Source: Poriferisodalis sp965208925 (GTDB lineage: Bacteria > Actinomycetota > Acidimicrobiia > Acidimicrobiales > Poriferisodalaceae). From it: a DNA stretch of 64,000 nucleotides. Below the pieces are notes generated by a model that was not told the DNA's origin, ran no database searches, and was given only the letters and a program-made list of their open reading frames with translations. Both the position numbers and the translations under genes were made by a program. Of this stretch, positions 35,580 through 43,584 are shown piece by piece (the stretch's first letter is position 1; every line of letters starts with the position of its first letter). The stretch covers positions 1,550,001 through 1,614,000 of the forward strand of contig NZ_OZ242364.1 in NCBI RefSeq assembly GCF_965208925.1, read 5' to 3'.

Positions 35580-36017
35580 ATGAGCGAAACGGCCCAGTCT
35601 GTGTCAAAGCCGGTGGCATCGGGTCATTGCCTGTGTGGTGGTGTCAGCTACGAGGTACATGGGCCGATCCGGCAGGTGTGGAACTGCCACTGCTGGCGGT
35701 GCCGTCGCTGGACGGGGCACTTCATGGCGGCTACTGGATGCAAGAGCGCGGACCTCCGAATGGTTTCCGACGCATCCTTGGCGTGGCACCACCCGGCCGA
35801 CGATCCCAACGTGGCCTACGGCTTCTGCCGGGAGTGCGGCGCGTCGCTGTTTTGGAAGGTGGGGGAGGGCAAAGCGCATCAGAGCGACACCATTGCGATC
35901 TGCGCCGGCACGCTCGACCTTCCCTCGGGCCTGCACACCGAACTGGCCATTTTCGTCGACGATGCCGCCGACTACCACACGCTTGATCCGGCAGTCCCCA
36001 CCGAGGGCCGCGAATAA
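35580..36017 (+). CDS. GFA-family (CENP-V/GFA fold) zinc protein
   Basis: 145 residues from the ATG at 35580, chosen for the GGAGGAG ribosome site 8-9 bases upstream. GHCLCGGVSYEV, NCHCWRCRRWTG and FCRECGASLFW supply the paired cysteines that hold two zinc ions in GFA proteins. The founding member adds formaldehyde to glutathione; most homologues, including actinobacterial ones without glutathione, have unknown thiol-related roles. It stands alone and converges with the PNPOx-like gene. Confidence 0.8.
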   Translation: MSETAQSVSKPVASGHCLCGGVSYEVHGPIRQVWNCHCWRCRRWTGHFMAATGCKSADLRMVSDASLAWHHPADDPNVAYGFCRECGASLFWKVGEGKAHQSDTIAICAGTLDLPSGLHTELAIFVDDAADYHTLDPAVPTEGRE

Positions 36018-36041
36018 GCCTGTGACGCCACGGCGGGCACG

Positions 36042-36057
36042 GCGGCCCTGCGGCCGC
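36042..36057. terminator. Hairpin between convergent genes
   Basis: GCGGCC and GGCCGC form a perfect 6-bp stem with loop CTGC between the convergent GFA and PNPOx-like genes. No T-tract follows on either strand. Confidence 0.45.
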
Positions 36058-36755
36058 TAGTTCGATGCGCGGGCGTCGGGGGTGCGGTGGGCGAGGTTGG
36101 CGACGGCGGTGGGGGTGGGGATGCCTTCGGTCAGGTCGGCAGCGGGCGTCGGCAGCTCGAAGCGAGTCGTGAGGGGCACCACGCCGGCCCACCAGTTGCC
36201 GGCCATGTCCTCGGCGTCGTCGACCGGGTCGCCAGATCGCACCTTGGCGGATGCCTCCGCCAGCGGCAGCTCCAGCACCAGCGTCGCTCGCAGGTCCTCT
36301 GCACTCGGCGGCCGTGACGTGTCCCAGTTGGCCACGATGTGGTCGGTCACCAGCTTCAGGGCTCGCTCCTTGGCGGCGGCGTCGGTGATCCGGCGAGCCA
36401 GTCCGCGTACCACGACGCACCGGAAGTTCATCGAGTTGTGGAACGGCGTGCGTGCCATCACCAAGCCATCCAGATGGGTCACCGTCACGCAGATCTCGGT
36501 GCCCTCGCCGGAGTTCAGCAAGTGGTTGGCCAGCGCTCCGTGCAGGTACAGGTTCTCGTCGTCGCGGCCATATGCCATCGGCAGCACCAGCGGCCCGTCG
36601 GGCGTGTCCACGCCGACGTGTGCGATGAGTCCCGCGTCGAGGATCTCGCGCACCTCGTCGTCGCCGTAGCGGCCACGCTCGGCCATCCGCCGCAGCTTCA
36701 TGCGTGTCGAGGGGGCCTGCGCGCCGTTCTGTGCTGACTGGTCGGTATTGCTCAC
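36057..36755 (-). CDS. Pyridoxamine 5'-phosphate oxidase-family flavin-binding protein
   Basis: 232 residues with a GTG start. KLRRMAERGRYGDDEVREIL, LIAHVGVDTPDGPLVLPMAY, YLHGALANHLL and NFRCVVVRGLARRI match the Pyridox_ox_2 split-barrel family. These dimers bind FMN or F420 and reduce small substrates; this subgroup is not true PdxH, since the phosphate-binding motifs of that enzyme are absent. The partner substrate is unknown. It lies ~95 bases after the 2OG oxygenase gene on the same strand. Confidence 0.82.
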   Translation of the reverse strand: MSNTDQSAQNGAQAPSTRMKLRRMAERGRYGDDEVREILDAGLIAHVGVDTPDGPLVLPMAYGRDDENLYLHGALANHLLNSGEGTEICVTVTHLDGLVMARTPFHNSMNFRCVVVRGLARRITDAAAKERALKLVTDHIVANWDTSRPPSAEDLRATLVLELPLAEASAKVRSGDPVDDAEDMAGNWWAGVVPLTTRFELPTPAADLTEGIPTPTAVANLAHRTPDARASN

Positions 36756-36849
36756 GCCCGCACCGTACGCCGCTCACCGGCGCCGAGCACCATCGATTTC
36801 CCGGCAGCTCCTGGGACCACCCGACGCCGGTTGAGCCGGCAACGTTGCG

Positions 36850-37785
36850 TCAGTCCAGCAGGTCGTCCTCGCGCACGCGGCTGCGCTCGGTTTCTTCGTG
36901 CTCGGCCAGGACCCGGCCGAATAGCTGGCGGGTTCGCTCGACTCGCCCGATGACGCCGGGCTGGTGCGTGTAGGCGAAAATCGCCGCGTGGCGAGGCTGC
37001 GAGCTCGCAGCAACCCGGGTCACCCGGTGCAGGGAGTAGCGGCCGCGGAAGATCTGCAGGTCGCCGGGGCACAGGTCCAGCGTGTGCACGCCGTCGCGCC
37101 CGCCGGCCAGCAGCCCGCCGATGGCGTTGAAACCCTCGTCGGCGGCGGTGCGCACCCCAGGCGCGTACTCGAACAGGCCTCCCTCGTCCGCGGGCTGCAC
37201 CAGCACCGTCACGGCGAAGTCGTTGGTGTCGAAGTGCCACGGGAACTGCTGACCGGGATCGAGGATGTTGGCCGTCAGGCCGGCCAGCGGGTCGTCGTAG
37301 CAGTGCAGCTCGTCGATCTCGAGGCAGTCGGCCAGCAGGCGGCAGACCTGGGGTGCCCGGAACAGCGTGTCCATGGCGCACACCGATGGCCAGGCATCAC
37401 CGGGAATGAAGCCGCTCGACCGCTCGGTGAACGTGTTCACCGGATGGTCGTCGGCGAATTCGGGATTGATCTGGGTGTGGAAGTACGGGTTGATGACCTG
37501 CATCGAGAAGTGGGTCTGCGGCTTCGCCGCGACGATCTCGTCGTTGAGTAGGCGAATTGCGGTCGGAGTGACGAATTCCTTCAGCAGTGCGCAGCCGTCA
37601 GACCGCAGGCCCGTCCGAGCTGTCTCGACCGCACGCCAGTACGCAGCGTGGCGCGCATCGTCGGCGGGCAGGTCTCGCCCATCCAGCGGGTAGCGCTCAG
37701 TGTCGACCAGGCGATCCACGCCAAGCGCCGCTGCAGATTCAGCCGCCTCATCGGATCGGGTCGGACTCGGGCTGGCCACGTTCAT
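36850..37785 (-). CDS. Fe(II)/2-oxoglutarate-type dioxygenase
   Basis: 311 residues from the ATG at 37785; residues upstream in the open frame are a shadow of the next gene. FPWHFDTNDFAVTVLV holds the H-x-D pair of the iron facial triad. GDLQIFRGRYSLHRVTRV provides the distal histidine and the arginine that would bind 2-oxoglutarate. The overall pattern resembles the phytanoyl-CoA/HalD-type double-stranded beta helix enzymes, which hydroxylate or halogenate small molecules. Its start lies 5 bases after the stop of the dehydrogenase gene, so the two are co-transcribed. Confidence 0.72.
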   Translation of the reverse strand: MNVASPSPTRSDEAAESAAALGVDRLVDTERYPLDGRDLPADDARHAAYWRAVETARTGLRSDGCALLKEFVTPTAIRLLNDEIVAAKPQTHFSMQVINPYFHTQINPEFADDHPVNTFTERSSGFIPGDAWPSVCAMDTLFRAPQVCRLLADCLEIDELHCYDDPLAGLTANILDPGQQFPWHFDTNDFAVTVLVQPADEGGLFEYAPGVRTAADEGFNAIGGLLAGGRDGVHTLDLCPGDLQIFRGRYSLHRVTRVAASSQPRHAAIFAYTHQPGVIGRVERTRQLFGRVLAEHEETERSRVREDDLLD

Positions 37786-37789
37786 CCCT

Positions 37790-38704
37790 CTATGCCTCCC
37801 AGTGCGGGATCCAGTCGCCGTCGAGCCGCAGCGACAGGTCTGCATCGTCTTCGATGCGGCGTGCCACGCTGAGCTCCGGCGCATCGTCGCCGTAGCGCTC
37901 AGCCGCACGGGCGAACGCCGCGCGGGCGGCAGCGGTCATCGGCAGGTCGGCCCCGACTGCTTCCTCCAGCTCGGCCAGCAGACCCAGGTCTTTGAGGCAC
38001 AGTCCCAAGGAGAACGACGGGTCGTAATGCCCGGCGAAGATGCTGGGCGCGTCATGGCGGGCCACGAAGCTGTCTCCCACGCTGGCCTTGATGGCCTCCC
38101 AGAGGTCGCCGAGCTCCACGCCGTTGCGCGCGCCCACCGCCAGCCCCTCGGCCAGTGCCGCAGCACCCACAAACCACAGCTGGTTCGTGACCAGCTTCGT
38201 CACACAGCCCGTGCCCAACTCGCCGCAAGCGATCACCCGCCCGAGCCGTTCCAGCACCGGGCGCACGCGCTCAATCGCCTCCGGCTCGCCGCCGGCGAAC
38301 AGCGTGAGCCTGCCATTGCGGGCACCATCCACGGCGCCGGTCACCGGCGCGTCGACCACGGCAACGCCAGGCGGCGCCTCGGCGACCAGACGGCGGATCA
38401 GCTCGGGCCGACTCGTCGTCAAGTCCACCCACGTCGATCCCGGCGACAACACCGCGAGCGCACCGGCATCGCACATCACGGCCTCGACCTGGGTGGGGGC
38501 GGGCAGCGAAGTCAGCAAGACCCCGGCACCAGCCGCCGCCTCCGCAGCCGAGCCGACCGCTGTCGCACCGGCCTCGACCGGAGCTTCCAGGGCCTGCGGG
38601 TTCAGATCGAAAGCCTGCACGGCATGGCCGGCACGAGCCAGGCGAACGCACATGGGCCCGCCCATCGTGCCCAAGCCGATGAATCCGACGGTTGCTGTCT
38701 CCAT
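37790..38704 (-). CDS. 3-hydroxyisobutyrate dehydrogenase-family NAD(P)-dependent oxidoreductase
   Basis: 304 residues from the ATG at 38704; the longer frame upstream overlaps the neighbouring LLM gene. The Rossmann motif GFIGLGTMGGPMCVRLARAG opens the protein. VVDAPVTGAVDGARNGRLTL is the substrate-binding signature, and K in GTGCVTKLVTNQ is the catalytic lysine. Family members oxidise beta-hydroxyacids. It is followed directly by the 2OG oxygenase gene, so the pair may act one after the other on a hydroxylated acid. Confidence 0.85.
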   Translation of the reverse strand: METATVGFIGLGTMGGPMCVRLARAGHAVQAFDLNPQALEAPVEAGATAVGSAAEAAAGAGVLLTSLPAPTQVEAVMCDAGALAVLSPGSTWVDLTTSRPELIRRLVAEAPPGVAVVDAPVTGAVDGARNGRLTLFAGGEPEAIERVRPVLERLGRVIACGELGTGCVTKLVTNQLWFVGAAALAEGLAVGARNGVELGDLWEAIKASVGDSFVARHDAPSIFAGHYDPSFSLGLCLKDLGLLAELEEAVGADLPMTAAARAAFARAAERYGDDAPELSVARRIEDDADLSLRLDGDWIPHWEA

Positions 38705-38847
38705 TGCGGTCTTTGCCCTCGTACAGCCCTCAGACCAAACACTAGTGTCTGGTCGGCCTGCTCTCAGCCTTGAACCCAGCCTTCTCGGGAACCGCGGAAG
38801 GCCTCCAACGTAGGATGGCCGACGGCCCGCGACCCCGGAGGCGACCC

Positions 38848-40080
38848 ATGAAGTTCGGCATCTTCTACGAGCTCCAACTGCCGAGGCCGTGGAACGACGA
38901 CTCGGAGTATGTGCTGTTCCAGCAGGCGCTCGACCAGATCGAGCTGGCCGACAAGCTGGGATACGACTATGCGTGGGAAGTCGAGCACCACTTCCTGGAG
39001 GAGTACAGCCACAGCTCGGCACCCGAGGTGTTCCTGGCGGCCGCGAGCCAGCGCACGAAGAACATCCGGCTGGGCCACGGCATCGTGCAGCTGCCCACCA
39101 ATCATCCCGCTCGGGTGGCCGAGCGGGTCTCCACGCTCGACATCGTCAGCGGTGGCCGGGTGGAGCTGGGCATCGGCGAGGGCTCCTCGGTCACCGAGCT
39201 GCATCCTTTCGACCGCCGCTTCCGCGACAAGCGCGTCGTGTGGGAGGACGCCGTGCGCTGCCTGATGCCGATGTTCCAGGAAGTGAACCACTCCTACGAC
39301 GGTGAGGTCTTCAAGTTCCCCGCCCGCAACGTGGTGCCGAAGCCCTACCAGAAGCCGCATCCGCCGCTGTGGGTGGCCTGCAGCCAGCTCGACACGATCG
39401 TCATGGCCGCCCAGCGGGGCATGGGCGCGCTGGGCTTCTCGTTCGTGTCTGCCGATGCCGCCCGAGCCTGGGTGAACGCCTACTACAACAACTACCTCAA
39501 CCACCTCGATCTGCTCTGCGACTACCAGACCAACCCCGGTGTCGCGGTGGTCAGCCCGTTCATGTGCGCGGAGACCGACGAGGAGGCCCAAGCCAAGGCC
39601 GAGGGCTGGACGTTCTTCCAGTTCTCGCTGGTCTTCTACAACTCCCACGGCCCGGTCGAGCCGGGCTCGGTCAACCTGTGGGACGAGTACCAGGAGTGGA
39701 AGAAGTCGCCGAAGGGCCAGAAGGCCAGCAACAACGTCGGCCTGGTCGGCTCACCCGACACGATCCGCCGCAAGCTGGAGATGTACGAAGAGGCGCACGT
39801 CGATCAGCTCATCCTGCTGAACCAGGCCGGCAAGAACACCCACGAGGACATCTGCTCCAGCCTCGAGCTGTTCGCTGCCGAAGTGATGCCCGAGTTCCAC
39901 GAGCGCGACGCCGAGCACCAGGACTGGAAGTCAGCGGTGCTGGCCGGCGACGTCGTCCTCGACGACATCGACACCGACCTCTACCAGGTGATCACCAACC
40001 AGACTCCGGTGGAGAAGCGCGAGGAGATCGAGCGCAAGCAGCGCGAGGCCCGCGCCCGTCAAGCAGTCGGACTGAGCTAG
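38848..40080 (+). CDS. Luciferase-like (LLM class) flavin-dependent oxidoreductase
   Basis: 410 residues from the ATG at 38848, preceded by GGAGGCG. MKFGIFYELQLPRPW, WEVEHHFLEEYSHSSAPEVF and LDIVSGGRVELGIGEG closely parallel the protein at 8695-9954, marking the two as paralogues. It would reduce O2 with FMN or F420 on an unknown substrate. It diverges from the dehydrogenase/2OG oxygenase pair and converges with the haloalkane dehalogenase gene across a strong hairpin. Confidence 0.86.
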   Translation: MKFGIFYELQLPRPWNDDSEYVLFQQALDQIELADKLGYDYAWEVEHHFLEEYSHSSAPEVFLAAASQRTKNIRLGHGIVQLPTNHPARVAERVSTLDIVSGGRVELGIGEGSSVTELHPFDRRFRDKRVVWEDAVRCLMPMFQEVNHSYDGEVFKFPARNVVPKPYQKPHPPLWVACSQLDTIVMAAQRGMGALGFSFVSADAARAWVNAYYNNYLNHLDLLCDYQTNPGVAVVSPFMCAETDEEAQAKAEGWTFFQFSLVFYNSHGPVEPGSVNLWDEYQEWKKSPKGQKASNNVGLVGSPDTIRRKLEMYEEAHVDQLILLNQAGKNTHEDICSSLELFAAEVMPEFHERDAEHQDWKSAVLAGDVVLDDIDTDLYQVITNQTPVEKREEIERKQREARARQAVGLS

Positions 40081-40081
40081 C

Positions 40082-40106
40082 TCGGCGGCAGCACTGACGC
40101 CGCCGA
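40082..40106. terminator. Bidirectional hairpin
   Basis: TCGGCGGC and GCCGCCGA form a perfect 8-bp stem with a 9-base loop. It lies between the LLM stop at 40080 and the dehalogenase stop at 40111, so it could end both convergent transcripts. No T-tract follows. Confidence 0.6.
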
Positions 40107-40110
40107 TGGA

Positions 40111-40989
40111 TCAGCGGTTGGCCAGCCAGTCGGCGATGGCTTGGCCGATCTCGTCGGGGCTGTCCTCCTGGCAGAAGTGATTGCCCTTGACGGTCACCTC
40201 GGTCTGGTTCGGCCAGGTGCGGCAGTACTCCAGCTGCGGGCCGTTCAGGATCGCGCCGGGGTCGGCGTTGACGAGCAGCTTGGGCACGTCTGAGTTCGAC
40301 AGCCATTCGCCGTAGTCGGTCACGATCTGGGTGACATCGGCCGGCTCGCCCTCGATCGGGATCTGGCGCGGCCACGTCAGGGTGGGACGCCGGTGTTCGG
40401 GCTCGACGAACGGGCGCCGGTATTCGTTCATCTCCTCGTCGGACAGCTTGCGCTGGATCGAGCCGGGCAGCACCGCTTCCACGAACAGGTTCTTGGTGAT
40501 GACCATCTCCTCGCCAGCAGGCGACCGGAAGCCCTGGAAGATGCCGGCTGCCGCCTCGGGCCACTCCGCCCAGGACATCGGCCGCACGATGGCCTCCATG
40601 TACGCCAGGCCGCCGACGCGGTCGCGGTGCCGGTTGGCCCAGTCGAAACCCAGTGCCGATCCCCAGTCGTGGATCACGAACGTGATGTTGTCGCCGAGGT
40701 CGAGCTGGTCGAGCAGGCCGTCGAGGTAGCCGCGGTGCTCGACGAACCGGTACGAGTCGGGCCCGGTGTCGTCCAGCTTGTCGGAGTCACCCTGGCCGAT
40801 CAGGTCGGGGACGATGCAGCGAGCATGCGGCGAGACGTGCGGCACGATGTTGCGCCACAGGTACGACGACGTCGGGTTGCCGTGCAGGAACACCGCGGCA
40901 TCGCCGGAGCCGGACTCGTGGTACGCCATCTGCTTGCCGTTGACGGTGGCGTAGGACTTGGACAGCGGTGCTGCAGACATGGGTGCCAT
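40111..40989 (-). CDS. dhaA: Haloalkane dehalogenase (alpha/beta hydrolase)
   Basis: 292 residues; the Met at 40980 is an alternative start. The catalytic set of the haloalkane dehalogenase subgroup is visible: halide-binding Asn in FLHGNPTSSYLWRN, nucleophile Asp and halide-binding Trp in VIHDWGSALGF, the acid candidate in YMEAIVRP, and base His in KGNHFCQEDSP. It hydrolyses carbon-halogen bonds of haloalkanes to alcohols without cofactor. Homologues also occur with no known halogenated substrate. It lies beside oxidative genes but is not clearly in their operon. Confidence 0.87.
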   Translation of the reverse strand: MAPMSAAPLSKSYATVNGKQMAYHESGSGDAAVFLHGNPTSSYLWRNIVPHVSPHARCIVPDLIGQGDSDKLDDTGPDSYRFVEHRGYLDGLLDQLDLGDNITFVIHDWGSALGFDWANRHRDRVGGLAYMEAIVRPMSWAEWPEAAAGIFQGFRSPAGEEMVITKNLFVEAVLPGSIQRKLSDEEMNEYRRPFVEPEHRRPTLTWPRQIPIEGEPADVTQIVTDYGEWLSNSDVPKLLVNADPGAILNGPQLEYCRTWPNQTEVTVKGNHFCQEDSPDEIGQAIADWLANR

Positions 40990-41115
40990 GTGGTGCTCCT
41001 GAGTTCAACCTGATGTGCCGGATCGGTGCCACATGATGCCCGACCCGCCGGTTCAACGCTGCGCCGGCAGATTTCTCAGGTCAAGAGCGTCTTCTGTGTC
41101 TGATGGTTCAGACGC

Positions 41116-42018
41116 TCAAGAGCGCCGGAACAGCAACAGAAACTCCATGATTCCGTGGTCCTCGGCGGACAGGACGATGGGCACCTGCGGCACGGTCACG
41201 TCGAAGTCGGCGAAGATGATCTCGACCGAGCCGACGACGGCGATGACGCTGCCGACGAGCTGGGCCTCGATGTCGACAACGACGGGTTGGGTGATGCCGT
41301 TCACGGTCAAGTCGCCGGCCGCGGACAGGGTGACGGCCGTGCCGGCCTCCGCCGCGCCGTCGATGCTCAGCTCCTCGGTGAGCGAGAACGTCGCAGTCGG
41401 GTGCTGGGAGGTGCGCAGGGCCCGTTGAATCGCACCGTCGCGGCGGCTGTCGTCGGTTCGCAGCGTGGTCAGGTCGACTTGGATCTCCACCGAGGTCACC
41501 GACTCCTCAGCGATCACCAAGCTGCCGCTGACATCGCCGGTGCGACCTACGGCGGTGAATGCACCGATGCGCGCAAGCTCCTCGTCAACCCGGAATCCGG
41601 CGAAGGAACCGGTTGCGTCCTCCAGTGTGAACTCCCCGGTCTCTGCATCCACAGCCCACGTGCCGTCAAGTTCGGCAGCGGCCATCGCGACGCCGTCGGA
41701 TGTCGTGTCGACATCGGTGCCGCTTTCGCTGCTGGTTGCGCCGGCCGCACCATCGCCGTCGCCTGCATGGCTGGCGTCGCTGTTCTCGTCGGTCTCCTGC
41801 ACAGCGTCGTCGCGCTGGCGAACATCGCTGCCAGCATCCGTTGTGTCCGGTTGGGCCTCGGCCTCTTCTTGCACCTGTTCAGCGACTTCGACTGCCTCGG
41901 CCAGGCTGACCTCTTCGGGGGCGTCGCCGAGCACCCGCCAGACGCCGACAGCCGCTGCAGCGGCGACGATCACGAGCAGCGCGACGACCGTCAAGACGGT
42001 CCGGCGCCGGGAGCTCAT
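41116..42018 (-). CDS. Membrane-anchored YceI-family protein
   Basis: 300 residues. An N-terminal membrane segment (VLTVVALLVIVAAAAAVGVW, ~8-27) is followed by an acidic low-complexity linker to about 115. The YceI lipocalin-like domain occupies ~120-295: GTWAVDAETGEFTLED, SVEIQVDLTTLRTDD, RALRTSQHPTATFSL, GDLTVNGITQPVVVDIE. The domain should lie outside the membrane and bind an isoprenoid or other hydrophobic ligand. It diverges from the GuaB-like gene with only 28 bases between starts. Confidence 0.82.
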   Translation of the reverse strand: MSSRRRTVLTVVALLVIVAAAAAVGVWRVLGDAPEEVSLAEAVEVAEQVQEEAEAQPDTTDAGSDVRQRDDAVQETDENSDASHAGDGDGAAGATSSESGTDVDTTSDGVAMAAAELDGTWAVDAETGEFTLEDATGSFAGFRVDEELARIGAFTAVGRTGDVSGSLVIAEESVTSVEIQVDLTTLRTDDSRRDGAIQRALRTSQHPTATFSLTEELSIDGAAEAGTAVTLSAAGDLTVNGITQPVVVDIEAQLVGSVIAVVGSVEIIFADFDVTVPQVPIVLSAEDHGIMEFLLLFRRS

Positions 42019-42046
42019 GGCGGCTCACGGTAGCTTGGGGCCGCTC

Positions 42047-43126
42047 ATGAAACTCCGCGACCTGAGAACCGGACTGACCTTCGACGACGTGCTGATCGTG
42101 CCTCAGCGCTCGTCGATCCGCAGCCGCAGCCACGTGTCTGTGCGCACCCGACTGTCCCGCAATATCCCGCTGGATCTGCCGGTGATTGCCGCCAACATGG
42201 ACACGGTTTGCGAGCACGAAATGGCAATCGCCATGGGCCGTCTGGGCGGCGCGGGCATCGTCCACCGGTTCATGCCCATCGACGCGCAGGCAGCCCAGAT
42301 CACGGCCATCAAGAACGCCGCCGACGGCACGCTCGTTGCTGGCGGCGCCGTGGGCACCGACCACGACATGGGCGACCGGGCCAAGGCACTGGTAGCGGCA
42401 GGAGCCGATGTGCTCGTGCTCGACATCGCGCACGGTCACGCCGACCACGCCATCGACGGGGTTCGCCGCCTGAAGGACCACTTCGCCGACACCGACGTGA
42501 TCGCCGGCAACGTGGCCACCATCGACGGCGCGATCGACATGGCCGACGCTGGCGCTGACGCGATCAAGGTGGGTGTCGGGCCGGGTGGGGTCTGCACCAC
42601 GAGGCTGGTGGCCGGGGTGGGGGTGCCGCAATTGTCCGCGACCGACAGCGTGGTCATCGGACTGGCTGAGGCCGGGTTCGACGTACCGGTCATTGCCGAC
42701 GGCGGCATCAGGACATCGGGCGACATTGCCAAGGCGCTGGCCGTGGGTGCGGAGACCGTGATGATCGGCAGCATGCTGGCGGGCACCAAGGAGAGTCCCG
42801 GCGAGGTCGAGCAGGGCCCGCACGGTCTGCGCAAGCGCATCCGCGGCATGGCCAGCTTCGAAGCCATCGAAGCCCGGGCCGAGCGCCACGGCGAGGAAGT
42901 CGACGACGAGTACTTCGAGCAGCGGGCGCCGGAGGGCGTCGAGGGCACCGTGCCCTACCGGGGCGAGGCGGGCAAGCTGATCGGAGAGCTGATGGCCGGC
43001 CTGCGCAGCGCCATGAGCTACACCAACGCCCGCAACCTGGCTGAATTCACCGAGCGCACCGAATTCGTTGCGGTGACGCCGCTCGGGTTGGCGGAGAACA
43101 CCCCGCACGCCACCCTGTCGTACTGA
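42047..43126 (+). CDS. IMP dehydrogenase/GMP reductase family protein without CBS domains
   Basis: 359 residues from the ATG at 42047; sequence before it in the same frame is antisense to the YceI gene. LTFDDVLIVPQRSSI opens the barrel, the catalytic cysteine lies in GPGGVCTTRLVAGVGVPQ, and ADGGIRTSGDIAKAL binds phosphate. The ~120-residue CBS pair of typical GuaB is absent. In the mobile flap, the IMPDH catalytic Arg-Tyr pair reads Glu-Tyr (DDEYFEQRAPEGVEG), and the tail TERTEFVAVT recalls GMP reductase. Length and the Arg loss favour a GMP reductase-like reaction over IMPDH, but this is not settled. Confidence 0.78.
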   Translation: MKLRDLRTGLTFDDVLIVPQRSSIRSRSHVSVRTRLSRNIPLDLPVIAANMDTVCEHEMAIAMGRLGGAGIVHRFMPIDAQAAQITAIKNAADGTLVAGGAVGTDHDMGDRAKALVAAGADVLVLDIAHGHADHAIDGVRRLKDHFADTDVIAGNVATIDGAIDMADAGADAIKVGVGPGGVCTTRLVAGVGVPQLSATDSVVIGLAEAGFDVPVIADGGIRTSGDIAKALAVGAETVMIGSMLAGTKESPGEVEQGPHGLRKRIRGMASFEAIEARAERHGEEVDDEYFEQRAPEGVEGTVPYRGEAGKLIGELMAGLRSAMSYTNARNLAEFTERTEFVAVTPLGLAENTPHATLSY

Positions 43127-43161
43127 CGGGTACCTGCGCCCGCCAGCCGAGGAGTTCCGAC

Positions 43162-43530
43162 ATGGGAAGCGAACCGTCCCGAGACCTGATCGCGCTCGAC
43201 GACCCCTACCCGGACCGCGACTACGAGGTGCGGTGCACGACGCCTGAGCTGACCTGCGTGTGCCCCGTGACCGGGCAGCCCGATTACGCCACGGTCGATA
43301 TCGCGTACATCCCCGATCGCCGCATCGTGGAACTGAAATCGCTCAAGCTCTACCTGTGGAGCTACCGGGACGAGCCGGTCCATCACGAAGCCATCACCAA
43401 CCGCATCCTCGACGACTTGGTAGCGGCCGTCGCCCCCAAGCAAGCCACGGTCGAGACACGCTGGCTGGTGCGAGGCGGCATCACCACGACGGTCACGGCC
43501 CGCCATCCGGCCCAGGCATCGCTGAGCTGA
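43162..43530 (+). CDS. queF: NADPH-dependent 7-cyano-7-deazaguanine reductase QueF
   Basis: 122 residues, the short unimodular YkvM type. C34 in CVCPVTGQPD is the active-site cysteine that forms the thioimide, D41 is the conserved acid after it, and ELKSLKLYLWSYRD is the QueF signature binding NADPH. VHHEAITN supplies the substrate glutamate region. It reduces preQ0 to preQ1 in queuosine tRNA modification. A GAGGAG ribosome site precedes the ATG. It follows the GuaB-like gene by 35 bases, so the two may be co-transcribed; no queCDE or tgt is in the window. Confidence 0.9.
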   Translation: MGSEPSRDLIALDDPYPDRDYEVRCTTPELTCVCPVTGQPDYATVDIAYIPDRRIVELKSLKLYLWSYRDEPVHHEAITNRILDDLVAAVAPKQATVETRWLVRGGITTTVTARHPAQASLS

Positions 43531-43584
43531 ATCGGCGGCACGCCTGACCGAAGGCCATCTGGCGGCCTCAATACACTCGATCCG

